DNA of 64,000 nucleotides, taken from assembly GCF_019091085.1 (NCBI RefSeq), contig NZ_JAGXJY010000003.1, positions 248,001-312,000 on the forward strand, in the 5' to 3' direction. Within the stretch, counting starts at the first letter, position 1, and every line of letters starts with the position of its first letter. Source of the stretch: Mesorhizobium sp. GbtcB19 (GTDB lineage: Bacteria > Pseudomonadota > Alphaproteobacteria > Rhizobiales > Rhizobiaceae). The notes below the pieces were generated by a model. The model was not told the origin of the DNA. It searched no databases and saw nothing but the letters and a program-made list of their open reading frames with translations. The translations under genes were made by a program, and so were the position numbers. Of the stretch, positions 1 through 9,544 are shown piece after piece.

Positions 1-3000
1 GCCAGCAACGGCACGGGCGCCGCCGTATCGATCCAGGGCATGACCGGGGGCTCGGTGGCGCTGTCGGGTAATTTGACCGACGGCCTTGCCGGCGCGGGCG
101 GCAACATCGTCATTGCCGGCAACGACTCGGCTGCGATCACCTTCTCGGGCTCGACCAAGCAGATCAACTCGGGCGCGACCGACGGCGTCAATATCGGCTT
201 CCCCGGCGGCTTCCCAGTCGGCACGCCAAGCGCCAACACGAACTCCACGATCAACTTCACCGGTGGCGGTCTCGACATAACGACGACATCAGGCGCGGGC
301 TTCGAAGCGATTGGGGACACTGTCAATTTCCCCCCTGGTACGCCCTCTACCATTACCGTCACCGGAACCGGCAACAAGATCAACTCCGGCGGCGACGGCC
401 TGCTGGTGGTCGGCACCAATGTCGGCGGCGCCGGCGTTACCTTTGACAGCATCACGGCACAATCCACGACCCTCGGCGCCGGCGTGTTGCTGCAGGGCGC
501 CGACCTTGCCGGCGACGTCAACATTGGCGGGCTCAAGGATACCGGCTACATCGGCGCCTCGCTGGCCGGCCTGACCGGCTCCGGTGTGGTCAATTTCACC
601 GGTACGACCGACCTCGATGTCAGCAATATCGGGTTCGACATCAGCGGCCAGGTCGGGACGATAAACATCGCCAATGTCGCTGGATCGACCCTGACCATCG
701 ACGGCGGCTCGGTCGGCATCGACTTTGACGTTTTGCAGACAGGGATCGTCAATGTCGGCAACAATGGCGGCACCGCCAGCATTGGCGCGACAACAAGCAC
801 CAGTGGTTCGGCTATCGCTCTCTCCGGCGGCAATGACCTCGTCCATGCCACGCTGAATTACAATGGCTCGATCAAGGTCGACACCGGCAGCGTCCTGCAA
901 GCCGGTGGCGGCGACTGGACCGCGCTCAACATGAGCGGCGAGGTCGTTTCGACCAGCGCGGCAACGGGTATAGGGACAGCGGTCTTCACCTTCGGCGGCA
1001 AGGCTAACGGTGTCTACAATATTTCGAGCACGATCAATCACACCGGCGATGGCATCGGTGTCCTGTTTGACGGGTCGTCGAACGGAACCGCCACCTTCTC
1101 CGGCACGTCGAAGATCTTCAACACCAGCAGCGGCACCAACGACGCCGTCGTCAAGGCACCTAACATAGGCGGGCCTGACCCGCAGACGGCAGGCACGCTC
1201 GCCTTCACCAATGGCGGCCTCGTCATCACCACCTCGAGCGGCGCCGGCTTCACCGCCAGCACCACCGGCCCCGGTACGGTCAGCGTCAGCGGCGCCGGCA
1301 ACACCATCACGACCGGCACGGGCACCGCGCTCGACCTCGCCAACGCGACGGTCGGCGCCGGCGGCATCAACTTCGATACGATTTCGAGCAATGGCGCGGC
1401 GACCGGTGTTTCGCTCGACAATGTCAGCGGCGGCACGCTCAATCTCGGCGCGGTCGACCTGCAGAACATCACCTCGCGTGGTGTCGACGTCTCCGGCACG
1501 CTCGGCTCGACGCTGAATTTCACCAGCCTGAACATCGGGCTCAATGTCGCGAACGCCATCGGCCTCGATCTCAACGGCGCGGCGCTCGGCTCGAGCAACA
1601 TCACGGCGAACGATTTCGACGTCGACGGCGGCAGCTTCGCCGGCACGATCGGCATCGATATGGCCGGCACCACGGGCACCGGCACGATCCAGCTCGGCGA
1701 CACCGTCAACAACAATCCGGCCGGCCAGACCTCGACCATCGCCAATGTCGGCTACGGCGTCCAGTTCTCCAGCGCCACCAACGCCAAGCTCGTCTTCGGC
1801 GACGGCCAGGGTCCGGCCGAATCGTCGATCGCGACCACGGGCGGCCAGGTCATCCATGCCACCGACAGCCTGCCGACCAACGGCGACTACAATTTCAACG
1901 ACGTCAATTTCACCGGCGACACCTCGAACCTGGCCTCGATCCACGTCTATTACGTCGACCTGGACGGCAACGTTTCGGGAACCGGCGACGGCAGCCTCGC
2001 CAATCCGGGCAGCCTTGCGCAGGCGCAGGCCTCGACCGCCAACGTCGTCGTTCTGATCGACAAGAACGTCAACGGCAGTCAGGAAACCCTCGACCTGAGC
2101 GGCGGCACGTTCAATCTCGACGACGGGCAGGTGTTGCTCGCCTTCAAGAGCGGCGATGCGGCCATCGATGTTTCCCAGCTTGGCGTCTCCGCCGGCGGCG
2201 GCGCGTCGGGTGTATTCCACTTTACCACGGTGCAGAACTCGACGATCGTCGACGCGCCGGCCGGCATCGACACGCTGCGGCCTATCCTGCAGAGCAACAA
2301 CGCCACCTCGGTGATCAACCTGGCGACCAGCGGCACCGGCACTTTTACCGGCGGTATCGAGAACCTGATCATCCGCAACACCGGCAGCGGCGACGGCGTT
2401 GCCGTCAACGCGACGGCCGCCTCCAGTTTCTTCATCTGGAACAACGACATCGCCGCCGGCGGCAATGCACTCGACCTCTCCACCGCCGGCGCGCCGGCCA
2501 ATACGCTGCTGCTTTCCATCGACGGCAACACGCTCAGGTCGACCGCGTCCGGGCTGGCGGCGTCCTTCTCCGGCCAGAACATCAGCGCGACGGACAACTC
2601 GATCGCGATCAGGTCGTTTGCCGGCAACAAAGTGACCGGCGGTGCCGGCAGCGGCGGCATCGCCTTCAACAATGTCCGCTTCGATTCCGATGGCGCCGGC
2701 GGCACCGTCAGCGCCGGTACGCTCGGTGTCGGCAATCCCGGTGCGCGGGTCCAGGGCAATGGCCTCAGCTTCACCAACACCAGCGGCACCCTTGATCTCG
2801 GCACGCTCAGCCTCGCCAACACTGGCGGCACCGGTGTCCTGGTCGACACCAAGGGTGCGAACACCACCTTCACGCTGAACAGCAGCGCCGGCGTGGTCAC
2901 CACCGTCAATGGCGCGGCCTTCGATCTCGATCCGCTGACCGTCAACTTGACGTTCTCCAGCGTCAGCGCCGCCGGAGGCACCAGCGGCATCATCTTCGAC

Positions 3001-6000
3001 GGCGTTGCCGGCACCTTCACCGTTACCGGCGCGACGTCCATCAGCAACATGTCGGGCATCGGCATCAGCTCGATCAACACCAACACCGGCACCTTCAACT
3101 TCAACACGGTGACGGTGAACAATGCCGCCACGACCGGCGGCGGCATCGGCTGGGCCAGCGGCACGCTCAACATCAGCGGCCTCGCCAACATCGACACGAC
3201 GAGCGGCATCGGTCTCTCGCAGAGCGGCGGCACGACCAGCTTCACCGGCGGCCTGACCATCGACACCACCACCGGCACCGGCATCTTCGGCAATGGTGGC
3301 ACCATAGGCATCACCGCCACCGCCGGCGCCGAGACCGTGAACTCGACCCTCGGCCAGGCGATCGACCTCGGCAATATGCAAGCCAACATCGCGCTGGATT
3401 CGACCTCGTCGGGCGGCGGCGGCGACAATGTCAGTGTGGTACTAGTCGACGGCACGCTGAATCTCGGCTCCGGCACGTTGACGGGCGCAACGAGTACCTC
3501 GTTTAACGTGAACGGAGGCACGGCGGCAGTCAGCTATTCCGGCGACATCACCAAATCCTCCGGATCTGGCGCGGCTGTTATTGTCCAGGGTCGGTTTGCC
3601 GGCGCCGGTCTCGTCGCGCTGAGCGGCAACTTGACCTCCAATACAAGCGGCATCGTGCTAAGCGCCAATTCCGGCGGCACCGTCACCGTCTCGGGCGCAT
3701 CCAACAATTTTACGGGTGCGGGATTTGGTATCGCGATCACTGGCAACAGTGGCGGCACTTACAACATCAACGGCGCAAGCTACACGATCGGCATGACCGG
3801 CAGCGGCACTGGTGTGAGCATCTCAGGCAACAGCGCCCCGGTGGCGATGAATTTCGGCGGCGGCCTGGCGATCACCACGGCCGCGGGCACCGGATTCAGC
3901 GCAACTGGTGCCGGCACGCTCAACGTGACCGGCTCCGGTAACACGATCTCGACCGGCACCGGCGTCGCCGTCAACATGAGCGGCGTCACCATTGGCGCCG
4001 GCGGTGTCAACTTCTCGTCGACCAGCAATGGCTCCGGCGGCACCAGCGGTGTCGTTCTCACCAACGTCACCGGGTCGGGAACGGTCAATCTCGGCGCGGG
4101 CTCCCTGGTTGGCGGTAGCGCCGCCGCTGTCGCCATCAGCGGCGGCAGCGCCAACCTGATCTATTCGGGCGATGTCAGCCAGGCGACCGCCGGCCAGGCG
4201 CTGGTGTCGGTCGCGGGCGGCCACACCGGCACCGTCACGTTCAACACCGGCACGCTGTCGGCGACCAACGGCACCGGCCTGCAGTTCGACAATGCCGATG
4301 GCACTTACAATTTCAATGGCACGACGACGCTGAACGGCGGCGACGCGGGCGTCGACATCCTCAACGGCTCGGGTGGCACGTTCACCTTCGGTTCCGGCAC
4401 CTCGATCACCAGCCCGACCGGCACGGCGTTCAACGTCGTCGGCGGCACGGCCAGCGTCACCTACAGCGGCAACATGACCCAGGCCAACAACGCGGCCATG
4501 GTCAGCGTCTCCGGTGGCCACGCCACGGGAACGATCACCTTCCAGACCGGCACGCTGTCGGCGACCAACGGCACCGGCCTGCAGTTCGACAATGCCGATG
4601 GCGCCTATAATTTCAATGGCACGACGACGCTGAACGGCGGCGACGCCGGCATCGACATCGTCAATGGCTCGAACGGCACTTTCAGCTTCAGCACCAACAC
4701 CTCGATCACCAACCCGAGCGGCGTCGGCTTCAACGTCAACGGCGGCGCCGGCACCATCACTTATGCCGGCACCATCAGCAAGAACAACGCGAACAACATC
4801 GTCTCCATACAAGGCCGCACCGGCGGAACCACGACCCTGTCCGGCAGCCTCACGGCCACCGGCAGCACAACGAATGGCATTCTGGTCAACGCCAACAGCG
4901 GTGGCGCGGTCACCTTCTCAGGCGCCAGCAAGGCGCTGACCACTGGCGCCAACACCGCCGTCAATTTGACCGGCAACACCGGCGCCACGATCGACTTCAC
5001 CAATGGCGGTTTGGTCATCAACACCACAAGCGGCACTGGTTTCAACGCCACCGGCGGCGGGACGGTGACGGTGCAGGGCGCCGGCAATACGATCACGTCG
5101 ACGACAGGTACCGCGCTCAACATCGCCAATACGACGATCGGCGCCAACGATGTCACCTTCCGGAGCATCACTTCCAATGGCGGGTCGGCCAACGGCATCA
5201 TCCTCGACACCACCGGCTCCAGCGGCGGCCTGCATGTGACCGGCACCGGCTCGGCCGGATCTGGCGGCACGATCGCCAACAAGACAGGCGCCGACGGCAG
5301 CACCTCGCAAGGCAGCGGCATCTATCTGAACGGCACGTCTGACGTGCAGCTCGCCTGGATGCAGATGAACGACTTCCAGAACTATGGCATCCTCGGCAAT
5401 AATGTCGCCGGCATGGCGCTCACCAACGTCGTCATCAACGGCACCAACGGCAATTCGGTGAGCGGAGTCGGCGAGGGCGATGCCTACTTCACTGGGCTCT
5501 CTGGCAGCGCCACGGTCACCAACTCGACCTTTACCGGCGCGCGCGCCGATGCCTTCCACGTCTTCAACAATGGCGAGACGCTTAACCGGCTTACCATTAC
5601 GGGATCGACCTTCGCGACAAACGCTGCTGCCGGCAACGACAGCAACGATGCGATCGGCCTCCAGGCGACCGGCGGCACATTCAATGTCACGATTCAGAAC
5701 TCGACCATCAATTCGGCGAGGAGCGACTTGGTCCAGCTCAATCTGCTGGGCACGGTGACGTCCGATTTGGTGCTGACCGGCAACACGATGAACAACGCCA
5801 ACCAGAACATCGTCTCCGGCGGCGGCGGCCTGACCATCGGCGGCGGCGGCCCGGCGAACAACGTGACGCTGACTTACAACATCTCGAACAACACGATTTC
5901 AGGCGCGCATGGCGCGGTGATCGCCGTTACGAAGGGCACGGGCACGAACGCGTCGTTTGTCGGCACCATCAGCGGCAACATTATCGGCACGCAGAACGTT

Positions 6001-6549
6001 GCCGGCAGCGGCTCGACGCAGGGCTACGGCATCGCAGTGTTCCAGGACGGCGCGGGCAATTCGAGCACGACCATCACCAACAACCAGATCCACGGCACGG
6101 TCGGCGGCATCTACACCTTGCTGCACAACGGCTCCGGGACGATGACTGCTGTGATCCAGGGCAACACGGTCGATACGCTCGATCAGGCGAATTCGTTTGC
6201 CGGCGTTTATGTCCAGACCGGCTCGAACACCGTCGGCGGCGGCAGCCCGGACAGCAACAGAACGAACGTGACATTGGGCGGCGCTGGCGCTCTTGCCAAC
6301 ACTGTCAATGTCGGGGCCAATGCCAGCTCGGCGATCGTGGCCGGCATCGTCCTTGAGCAGGAAGGCAATTCGAAGGTCGGGCTCATCGGCAGCCCCGCCT
6401 ATGCGGGTGGGCCTTATGCGTTCAGCACGGTCCAGAACTACATTGCCTCAATGAACAATTTCTCGGGCTCGAACGCCTCTGCCGTATTTGCTTTCGGCGA
6501 CCCGAGTCAGCCGGCGGGCGGCGGATACTTTGTCGGGCCATTGCCATAA
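1..6549 (+). CDS. Giant repetitive beta-helix surface/secreted protein, 3' part
   Basis: The reading frame is open from base 1, so the N-terminus lies outside the window; 2182 residues are visible. The sequence is almost entirely Gly, Thr, Ser, Asn and Ala with short hydrophobic positions, arranged as degenerate beta-strand repeats typical of right-handed parallel beta-helix adhesins. Roughly the last 400 residues read as more regular beta-helix rungs, with phrases such as VVINGTNGNSVSG and LTGNTMNNANQN. No C-terminal autotransporter barrel and no RTX nonapeptides are visible; the protein simply ends in GYFVGPLP. The export route must therefore be set by the missing N-terminus or by another system. 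The genes just downstream (tail-collar proteins, PLL-like propeller) suggest a surface role. Binding target unknown. Confidence 0.8.
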   Translation, partial: ASNGTGAAVSIQGMTGGSVALSGNLTDGLAGAGGNIVIAGNDSAAITFSGSTKQINSGATDGVNIGFPGGFPVGTPSANTNSTINFTGGGLDITTTSGAGFEAIGDTVNFPPGTPSTITVTGTGNKINSGGDGLLVVGTNVGGAGVTFDSITAQSTTLGAGVLLQGADLAGDVNIGGLKDTGYIGASLAGLTGSGVVNFTGTTDLDVSNIGFDISGQVGTINIANVAGSTLTIDGGSVGIDFDVLQTGIVNVGNNGGTASIGATTSTSGSAIALSGGNDLVHATLNYNGSIKVDTGSVLQAGGGDWTALNMSGEVVSTSAATGIGTAVFTFGGKANGVYNISSTINHTGDGIGVLFDGSSNGTATFSGTSKIFNTSSGTNDAVVKAPNIGGPDPQTAGTLAFTNGGLVITTSSGAGFTASTTGPGTVSVSGAGNTITTGTGTALDLANATVGAGGINFDTISSNGAATGVSLDNVSGGTLNLGAVDLQNITSRGVDVSGTLGSTLNFTSLNIGLNVANAIGLDLNGAALGSSNITANDFDVDGGSFAGTIGIDMAGTTGTGTIQLGDTVNNNPAGQTSTIANVGYGVQFSSATNAKLVFGDGQGPAESSIATTGGQVIHATDSLPTNGDYNFNDVNFTGDTSNLASIHVYYVDLDGNVSGTGDGSLANPGSLAQAQASTANVVVLIDKNVNGSQETLDLSGGTFNLDDGQVLLAFKSGDAAIDVSQLGVSAGGGASGVFHFTTVQNSTIVDAPAGIDTLRPILQSNNATSVINLATSGTGTFTGGIENLIIRNTGSGDGVAVNATAASSFFIWNNDIAAGGNALDLSTAGAPANTLLLSIDGNTLRSTASGLAASFSGQNISATDNSIAIRSFAGNKVTGGAGSGGIAFNNVRFDSDGAGGTVSAGTLGVGNPGARVQGNGLSFTNTSGTLDLGTLSLANTGGTGVLVDTKGANTTFTLNSSAGVVTTVNGAAFDLDPLTVNLTFSSVSAAGGTSGIIFDGVAGTFTVTGATSISNMSGIGISSINTNTGTFNFNTVTVNNAATTGGGIGWASGTLNISGLANIDTTSGIGLSQSGGTTSFTGGLTIDTTTGTGIFGNGGTIGITATAGAETVNSTLGQAIDLGNMQANIALDSTSSGGGGDNVSVVLVDGTLNLGSGTLTGATSTSFNVNGGTAAVSYSGDITKSSGSGAAVIVQGRFAGAGLVALSGNLTSNTSGIVLSANSGGTVTVSGASNNFTGAGFGIAITGNSGGTYNINGASYTIGMTGSGTGVSISGNSAPVAMNFGGGLAITTAAGTGFSATGAGTLNVTGSGNTISTGTGVAVNMSGVTIGAGGVNFSSTSNGSGGTSGVVLTNVTGSGTVNLGAGSLVGGSAAAVAISGGSANLIYSGDVSQATAGQALVSVAGGHTGTVTFNTGTLSATNGTGLQFDNADGTYNFNGTTTLNGGDAGVDILNGSGGTFTFGSGTSITSPTGTAFNVVGGTASVTYSGNMTQANNAAMVSVSGGHATGTITFQTGTLSATNGTGLQFDNADGAYNFNGTTTLNGGDAGIDIVNGSNGTFSFSTNTSITNPSGVGFNVNGGAGTITYAGTISKNNANNIVSIQGRTGGTTTLSGSLTATGSTTNGILVNANSGGAVTFSGASKALTTGANTAVNLTGNTGATIDFTNGGLVINTTSGTGFNATGGGTVTVQGAGNTITSTTGTALNIANTTIGANDVTFRSITSNGGSANGIILDTTGSSGGLHVTGTGSAGSGGTIANKTGADGSTSQGSGIYLNGTSDVQLAWMQMNDFQNYGILGNNVAGMALTNVVINGTNGNSVSGVGEGDAYFTGLSGSATVTNSTFTGARADAFHVFNNGETLNRLTITGSTFATNAAAGNDSNDAIGLQATGGTFNVTIQNSTINSARSDLVQLNLLGTVTSDLVLTGNTMNNANQNIVSGGGGLTIGGGGPANNVTLTYNISNNTISGAHGAVIAVTKGTGTNASFVGTISGNIIGTQNVAGSGSTQGYGIAVFQDGAGNSSTTITNNQIHGTVGGIYTLLHNGSGTMTAVIQGNTVDTLDQANSFAGVYVQTGSNTVGGGSPDSNRTNVTLGGAGALANTVNVGANASSAIVAGIVLEQEGNSKVGLIGSPAYAGGPYAFSTVQNYIASMNNFSGSNASAVFAFGDPSQPAGGGYFVGPLP
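4246..4646 (+). repeat. Recent internal repeat, 300-bp period
   Basis: Bases 4246-4346 recur at 4546-4646 with only three mismatches (4303, 4305 and 4308 against their partners); the first 57 bases are identical. The period is exactly 300 bp, or 100 codons, so the frame is kept. The rest of the gene repeats only at the level of protein pattern. This unit is therefore a recent duplication or was homogenised by gene conversion. Confidence 0.9.
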
Positions 6550-6703
6550 AGAGTTGTGATTGTATCTTCTGCGCAACCGACGCAAGAGAAAAAGCTATCA
6601 TTGGGTAAAATACTGGTAAAATACAATTGATATTGCAGATTCATCTCGACTCTTATTTAGAAATGTGACGTAATGCAGTCATAGCTAAAATAGAGGGGCG
6701 AAG
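6550..6703 (+). promoter_or_regulatory. AT-rich promoter island before the tail-collar operon
   Basis: This gap is strikingly AT-rich compared with its GC-rich surroundings. It contains a direct repeat of GGTAAAATAC at 6604-6613 and 6615-6624, 11 bp apart (one helical turn). An imperfect SD-like GAGGGG lies just before the ATG at 6704. The region probably carries the promoter of the three collar genes. No confident -35/-10 pair was assigned and no terminator hairpin was seen for the gene upstream. Confidence 0.5.
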
Positions 6704-7201
6704 ATGTCTGAACCGTTTCTTTCGGAAATCAGGATCATGTCCTTCGGCTTTCCGCCCAAGGGCTGGGCTCAGTGCAATGGCCAATTGCTTCCCATCAACC
6801 AGAACCAGGCGCTGTTCTCGTTGCTCGGCACGACTTTCGGGGGCGACGGCCGGGTCAACTTCGGGCTACCCGATTTTCGTGGTCGCGTCCCTGTCCATGT
6901 AGGCAGCGGCCATACGCTCGGCGAGCGAGGCGGCGAGCAGGCGCATACGCTGTCGATCGGGGAAATCCCTACACACACGCATACCGGCAATGCGACCAAC
7001 ACGAATGGCGCCGTTGGTGTTCCTGGTGATGCGTTCCTGGGTGCTGTCAACAATGCCTATACCCAGCCCGCGCAGCTCACGTCGCTTGCGGCCGGAACCA
7101 TTGCAAATTTGGGGGGCAGCCAGGCGCATCTCAACATGCAGCCGTTCCTGACGCTGAACTTCTGCATCGCCCTGCAGGGCATTTTCCCGTCGCAGACCTG
7201 A
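6704..7201 (+). CDS. Phage tail collar (MdpB-like) protein 1
   Basis: This 165-residue protein has the typical tail-collar layout. It starts MSEPFLSEIRIMSFGF, followed by the PKGWAQCNGQLLPI block, the LGTTFGGDG turn and the LPDFRGRVPVH strand, and ends in CIALQGIFPSQT. Proteins of this family (phage tail Collar domain, 'microcystin-dependent protein') also occur as chromosomal genes outside prophages, where their role is unclear. No signal peptide is visible. It is the first of three tandem paralogues; the next begins 11 bp downstream. No capsid, terminase or sheath genes are nearby, so it is not read as part of a phage. The variable part is about residues 80-130. Confidence 0.9.
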   Translation: MSEPFLSEIRIMSFGFPPKGWAQCNGQLLPINQNQALFSLLGTTFGGDGRVNFGLPDFRGRVPVHVGSGHTLGERGGEQAHTLSIGEIPTHTHTGNATNTNGAVGVPGDAFLGAVNNAYTQPAQLTSLAAGTIANLGGSQAHLNMQPFLTLNFCIALQGIFPSQT

Positions 7202-7212
7202 GGAACGCGATC

Positions 7213-7719
7213 ATGGCACAACCCTATGTTGGCGAAGTCCGCATGTTTGCCGGCAATTTCGCCCCGGCCGGCTGGATGTTCTGCGAAGGACAGCTCATCC
7301 CGATCTCCGAGAACGAAACCTTGTTCAATCTGATCGGCACCACTTACGGCGGCGATGGCGAGAGCACTTTCGCGCTGCCCGACCTGCGCGGTCGGCTGCC
7401 GCTGCATCAGGGCAATGGCTTCGTCCTTGCCGAAACCGGCGGCGCCGAGGAGATCACGCTGACCATCAATCAGATTCCGGCGCACAGTCACCCTATGCTC
7501 GCCTCGGGCAATACGGGCACTGTGTCCAATCCACAAGGCAATGTGCTCGACCAGATGAGCGGCGCGATTCTGCTGTATAAGGAGCAGGCTCCGAGTGTCG
7601 CGATGAATGCGCAAGCGGTGAGCTCCACAGGCGGCAGCCAGCCGCACACGAATTTCCAGCCGTATCTCTGCGTCAATTTCATCATCTCGCTGTTCGGCAT
7701 CTTCCCGTCGCAGACCTGA
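7213..7719 (+). CDS. Phage tail collar (MdpB-like) protein 2
   Basis: This second tandem paralogue has 168 residues and starts MAQPYVGEVRMFAGNF. It shares APAGWMFCEGQLIPI, LIGTTYGGDG, LPDLRGRLPLHQG and the C-terminal pattern PHTNFQPYLCVNFIISLFG. The central segment (about residues 85-135, with QMSGAILLYKEQAPS) differs strongly from the other two copies. That is the expected place for the exposed tip of a collar fold. A GAGGAACGCGATC leader 5' of the ATG supplies the ribosome binding site. It is co-transcribed with its neighbours, given 11-bp and 10-bp gaps. Confidence 0.9.
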   Translation: MAQPYVGEVRMFAGNFAPAGWMFCEGQLIPISENETLFNLIGTTYGGDGESTFALPDLRGRLPLHQGNGFVLAETGGAEEITLTINQIPAHSHPMLASGNTGTVSNPQGNVLDQMSGAILLYKEQAPSVAMNAQAVSSTGGSQPHTNFQPYLCVNFIISLFGIFPSQT

Positions 7720-7729
7720 GAGGACCGTC

Positions 7730-8260
7730 ATGGCCGATCCGTTCGTCGCCGAAATTCGCATCTTCCCGTTCAACTTCGCGCCCAAGGGGTGGGCATGGTG
7801 CGACGGCCAGCTGCTGCCGCTGTCGCAAAACACGGCGCTGTTCTCGCTGCTTGGCACGACCTATGGCGGCGACGGTAAGTCCAACTTCGCCTTGCCTGAC
7901 CTGCAGGGCAGTGCGCCGATGCATCCGGGCCAGGGGCCGGGCCTCTCGCTGCATGATCTTGGCGAAACCGGCGGTTCGGACACGGTGACCTTGCTCGAGT
8001 CGGAAATCCCCATGCATTCGCACGCCATGATGGCGGTGAACCTGCCGGCCGACCAGGGTGCGCCGCTACCAACACGCGGGATGGCGCGCTCCGTCAATGC
8101 ATTCGCATACGTCGGCGGCAGCCCGCTGCCGGCGCTTGTGCAGATGAACGGTCAGATGCTCGCCCCCGCCGGCGGTGACCAGCCGCACAACAATTTGCAG
8201 CCTTATCTCACCTGTTATTTCTGCATCGCCCTGCAGGGCGTCTTCCCACCGAGAACCTGA
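7730..8260 (+). CDS. Phage tail collar (MdpB-like) protein 3
   Basis: The third copy has 176 residues and starts MADPFVAEIRIFPFNF. It has PKGWAWCDGQLLPL, LLGTTYGGDG and LPDLQGSAPMHPG, and ends CIALQGVFPPRT. Relative to the others it carries a few extra residues around position 65 (GPGLSLHDLG) and a different, Pro/Met-rich middle. The AGAGGACCGTC before its ATG is a good ribosome binding site. The next gene starts 28 bp downstream on the same strand, so the operon probably runs on to at least 10093. Confidence 0.9.
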   Translation: MADPFVAEIRIFPFNFAPKGWAWCDGQLLPLSQNTALFSLLGTTYGGDGKSNFALPDLQGSAPMHPGQGPGLSLHDLGETGGSDTVTLLESEIPMHSHAMMAVNLPADQGAPLPTRGMARSVNAFAYVGGSPLPALVQMNGQMLAPAGGDQPHNNLQPYLTCYFCIALQGVFPPRT

Positions 8261-8288
8261 TTTCGTGCCAATGAAGCGGGGCCGCACC

Positions 8289-9527
8289 ATGGCTGACCAA
8301 GACGCTCACTTACCCTCCCAGGCCGCGCCGACCGGACACGTGCCGGGCGCATCCTTCTTCGAACTGTCGCGACTGATGGTCGTCGGCATCGATTCCGCCG
8401 CCGGACGCCTGATTCAGAAGGCTCAGGACGCGCCCAACGGGCAGTGGCCCGACGCCTGGTCGCCCATTGCCCCCGGCGCTTGGGTGATCATGACCGCAGG
8501 CCTGACCAGGGACGGCCGTGTCGCCGTGGTCGCGCAGCCGGCGGGCACCACCAACCTGTCCTTCATCACCGAGGACGCCAATCAGGTCGGCCCCGTCGAG
8601 AAATGGAACCCGCCTGTCGGCATCGGTGCGCCGCCCGGCGCAACCAGCTATCAGAAATTGTCGATGGCGCGCGACGTCGACGGCCGCATCGAAGTCTTCC
8701 TCACCGACAATCAGGGCCGCATCTGGTGGATCTACCAGAACCCCGACGTCATCGTGCAGAAGCAGGTCACCATCACGCCGCCCGGCACGTCGACGCCGAT
8801 CGTCGTCACCGTCGACGAGCTCGCGCCGCCGGCGCAGCCCTGGAGCGCCTGGCAGCAGATACCCGGCGGGCTGGTGGCGATCACCGCGCTGCGCCAGGCA
8901 GACGGCCGCATCGCGCTGTTCGGCATCAATTCCAACCTCGCCCTCTACCGCTGCCAGCAGGCTATCGCGCAGGCGCTTAAGCCCTCCGACTGGACGCAAT
9001 GGGTGCAGATCGACAACGGCAACAAGATCACCGAGATGGCGCCCATCGTCGGTCCGCTAGGCGCCACCAATCTCTTCGTCATGACGCAGCCGGGCCAGGT
9101 CCTGCACACCAAGCAACGGCCGGCGGGCTCCGACACCTGGACGGCCTGGGCAACGCCAGGCTACAGCCGGGTCCCCAAATACACGCTCTGCGCCGGTATC
9201 CAGGGTGACGGCGATATCATGCTGGCGGCATCCGATCAGCAGCATGTCCACTCGTTCAACGCCCAATATGACGCGGCCACCCAGAACTGGTCGGGCTGGC
9301 GTGATTTCAATTTCTCCGCGGCCAATACAAGGTTGTCGCTGGACTACAATGCCGATGGCCGCCTCGCCTTGTTCAGCATGATGATCCAGAACGACGGCAC
9401 GAATGCCCTATGGACGATCAATCAGATGGCCATGGATAGTTCCGAGTGGGAGTGGAGCTGGACGATGCTGGCTGCCAATAACTTAAAGCAGGTTGTCGTG
9501 GTGCGCGACCTGACGCCGCCGGCCTGA
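8289..9527 (+). CDS. PLL-like beta-propeller (lectin-type) protein
   Basis: The protein has 412 residues from the ATG at 8289, preceded by GCGGGG. An in-frame ATG at 8271 has no better leader, and earlier starts would overlap the collar gene. It is made of repeated blades with the pattern W-x-x-W, then DGRIEVF or DGRIALF, then a short turn and a Trp/Tyr strand (IWWIYQN, YRCQQ). This is characteristic of PLL/tectonin-like beta-propellers that bind sugars at blade interfaces. No signal peptide is seen. Placement after the collar genes suggests it belongs to the same surface or fibre system. The carbohydrate-binding role is inferred from fold family only. Confidence 0.65.
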   Translation: MADQDAHLPSQAAPTGHVPGASFFELSRLMVVGIDSAAGRLIQKAQDAPNGQWPDAWSPIAPGAWVIMTAGLTRDGRVAVVAQPAGTTNLSFITEDANQVGPVEKWNPPVGIGAPPGATSYQKLSMARDVDGRIEVFLTDNQGRIWWIYQNPDVIVQKQVTITPPGTSTPIVVTVDELAPPAQPWSAWQQIPGGLVAITALRQADGRIALFGINSNLALYRCQQAIAQALKPSDWTQWVQIDNGNKITEMAPIVGPLGATNLFVMTQPGQVLHTKQRPAGSDTWTAWATPGYSRVPKYTLCAGIQGDGDIMLAASDQQHVHSFNAQYDAATQNWSGWRDFNFSAANTRLSLDYNADGRLALFSMMIQNDGTNALWTINQMAMDSSEWEWSWTMLAANNLKQVVVVRDLTPPA

Positions 9528-9544
9528 GGCGCGTCGGCCAGAGA

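Noticed and set aside
289..3381. A 1030-codon open frame antisense to the giant beta-helix gene
   Set aside because: It is a by-product of the repetitive GC-rich coding strand: highly biased composition (Ala, Gly, Asp, Arg, Val), no recognisable domain and no ribosome binding site.
1..6549. CRISPR-like or minisatellite array in the repetitive stretch
   Set aside because: Repeats are in-frame, variable in length and codon-phased, and no unique spacers of fixed size occur; they encode beta-helix rungs.
6400..6549. Autotransporter beta-barrel at the C-terminus of the giant protein
   Set aside because: The last residues continue the Gly/Ser-rich pattern; the alternating aromatic strands and terminal Phe/Trp of a barrel are absent.
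6704..8260. Prophage suggested by three tail-collar genes
   Set aside because: No capsid, portal, terminase, sheath, lysis or integrase genes are nearby, and the flanking genes are ordinary chromosomal ones.
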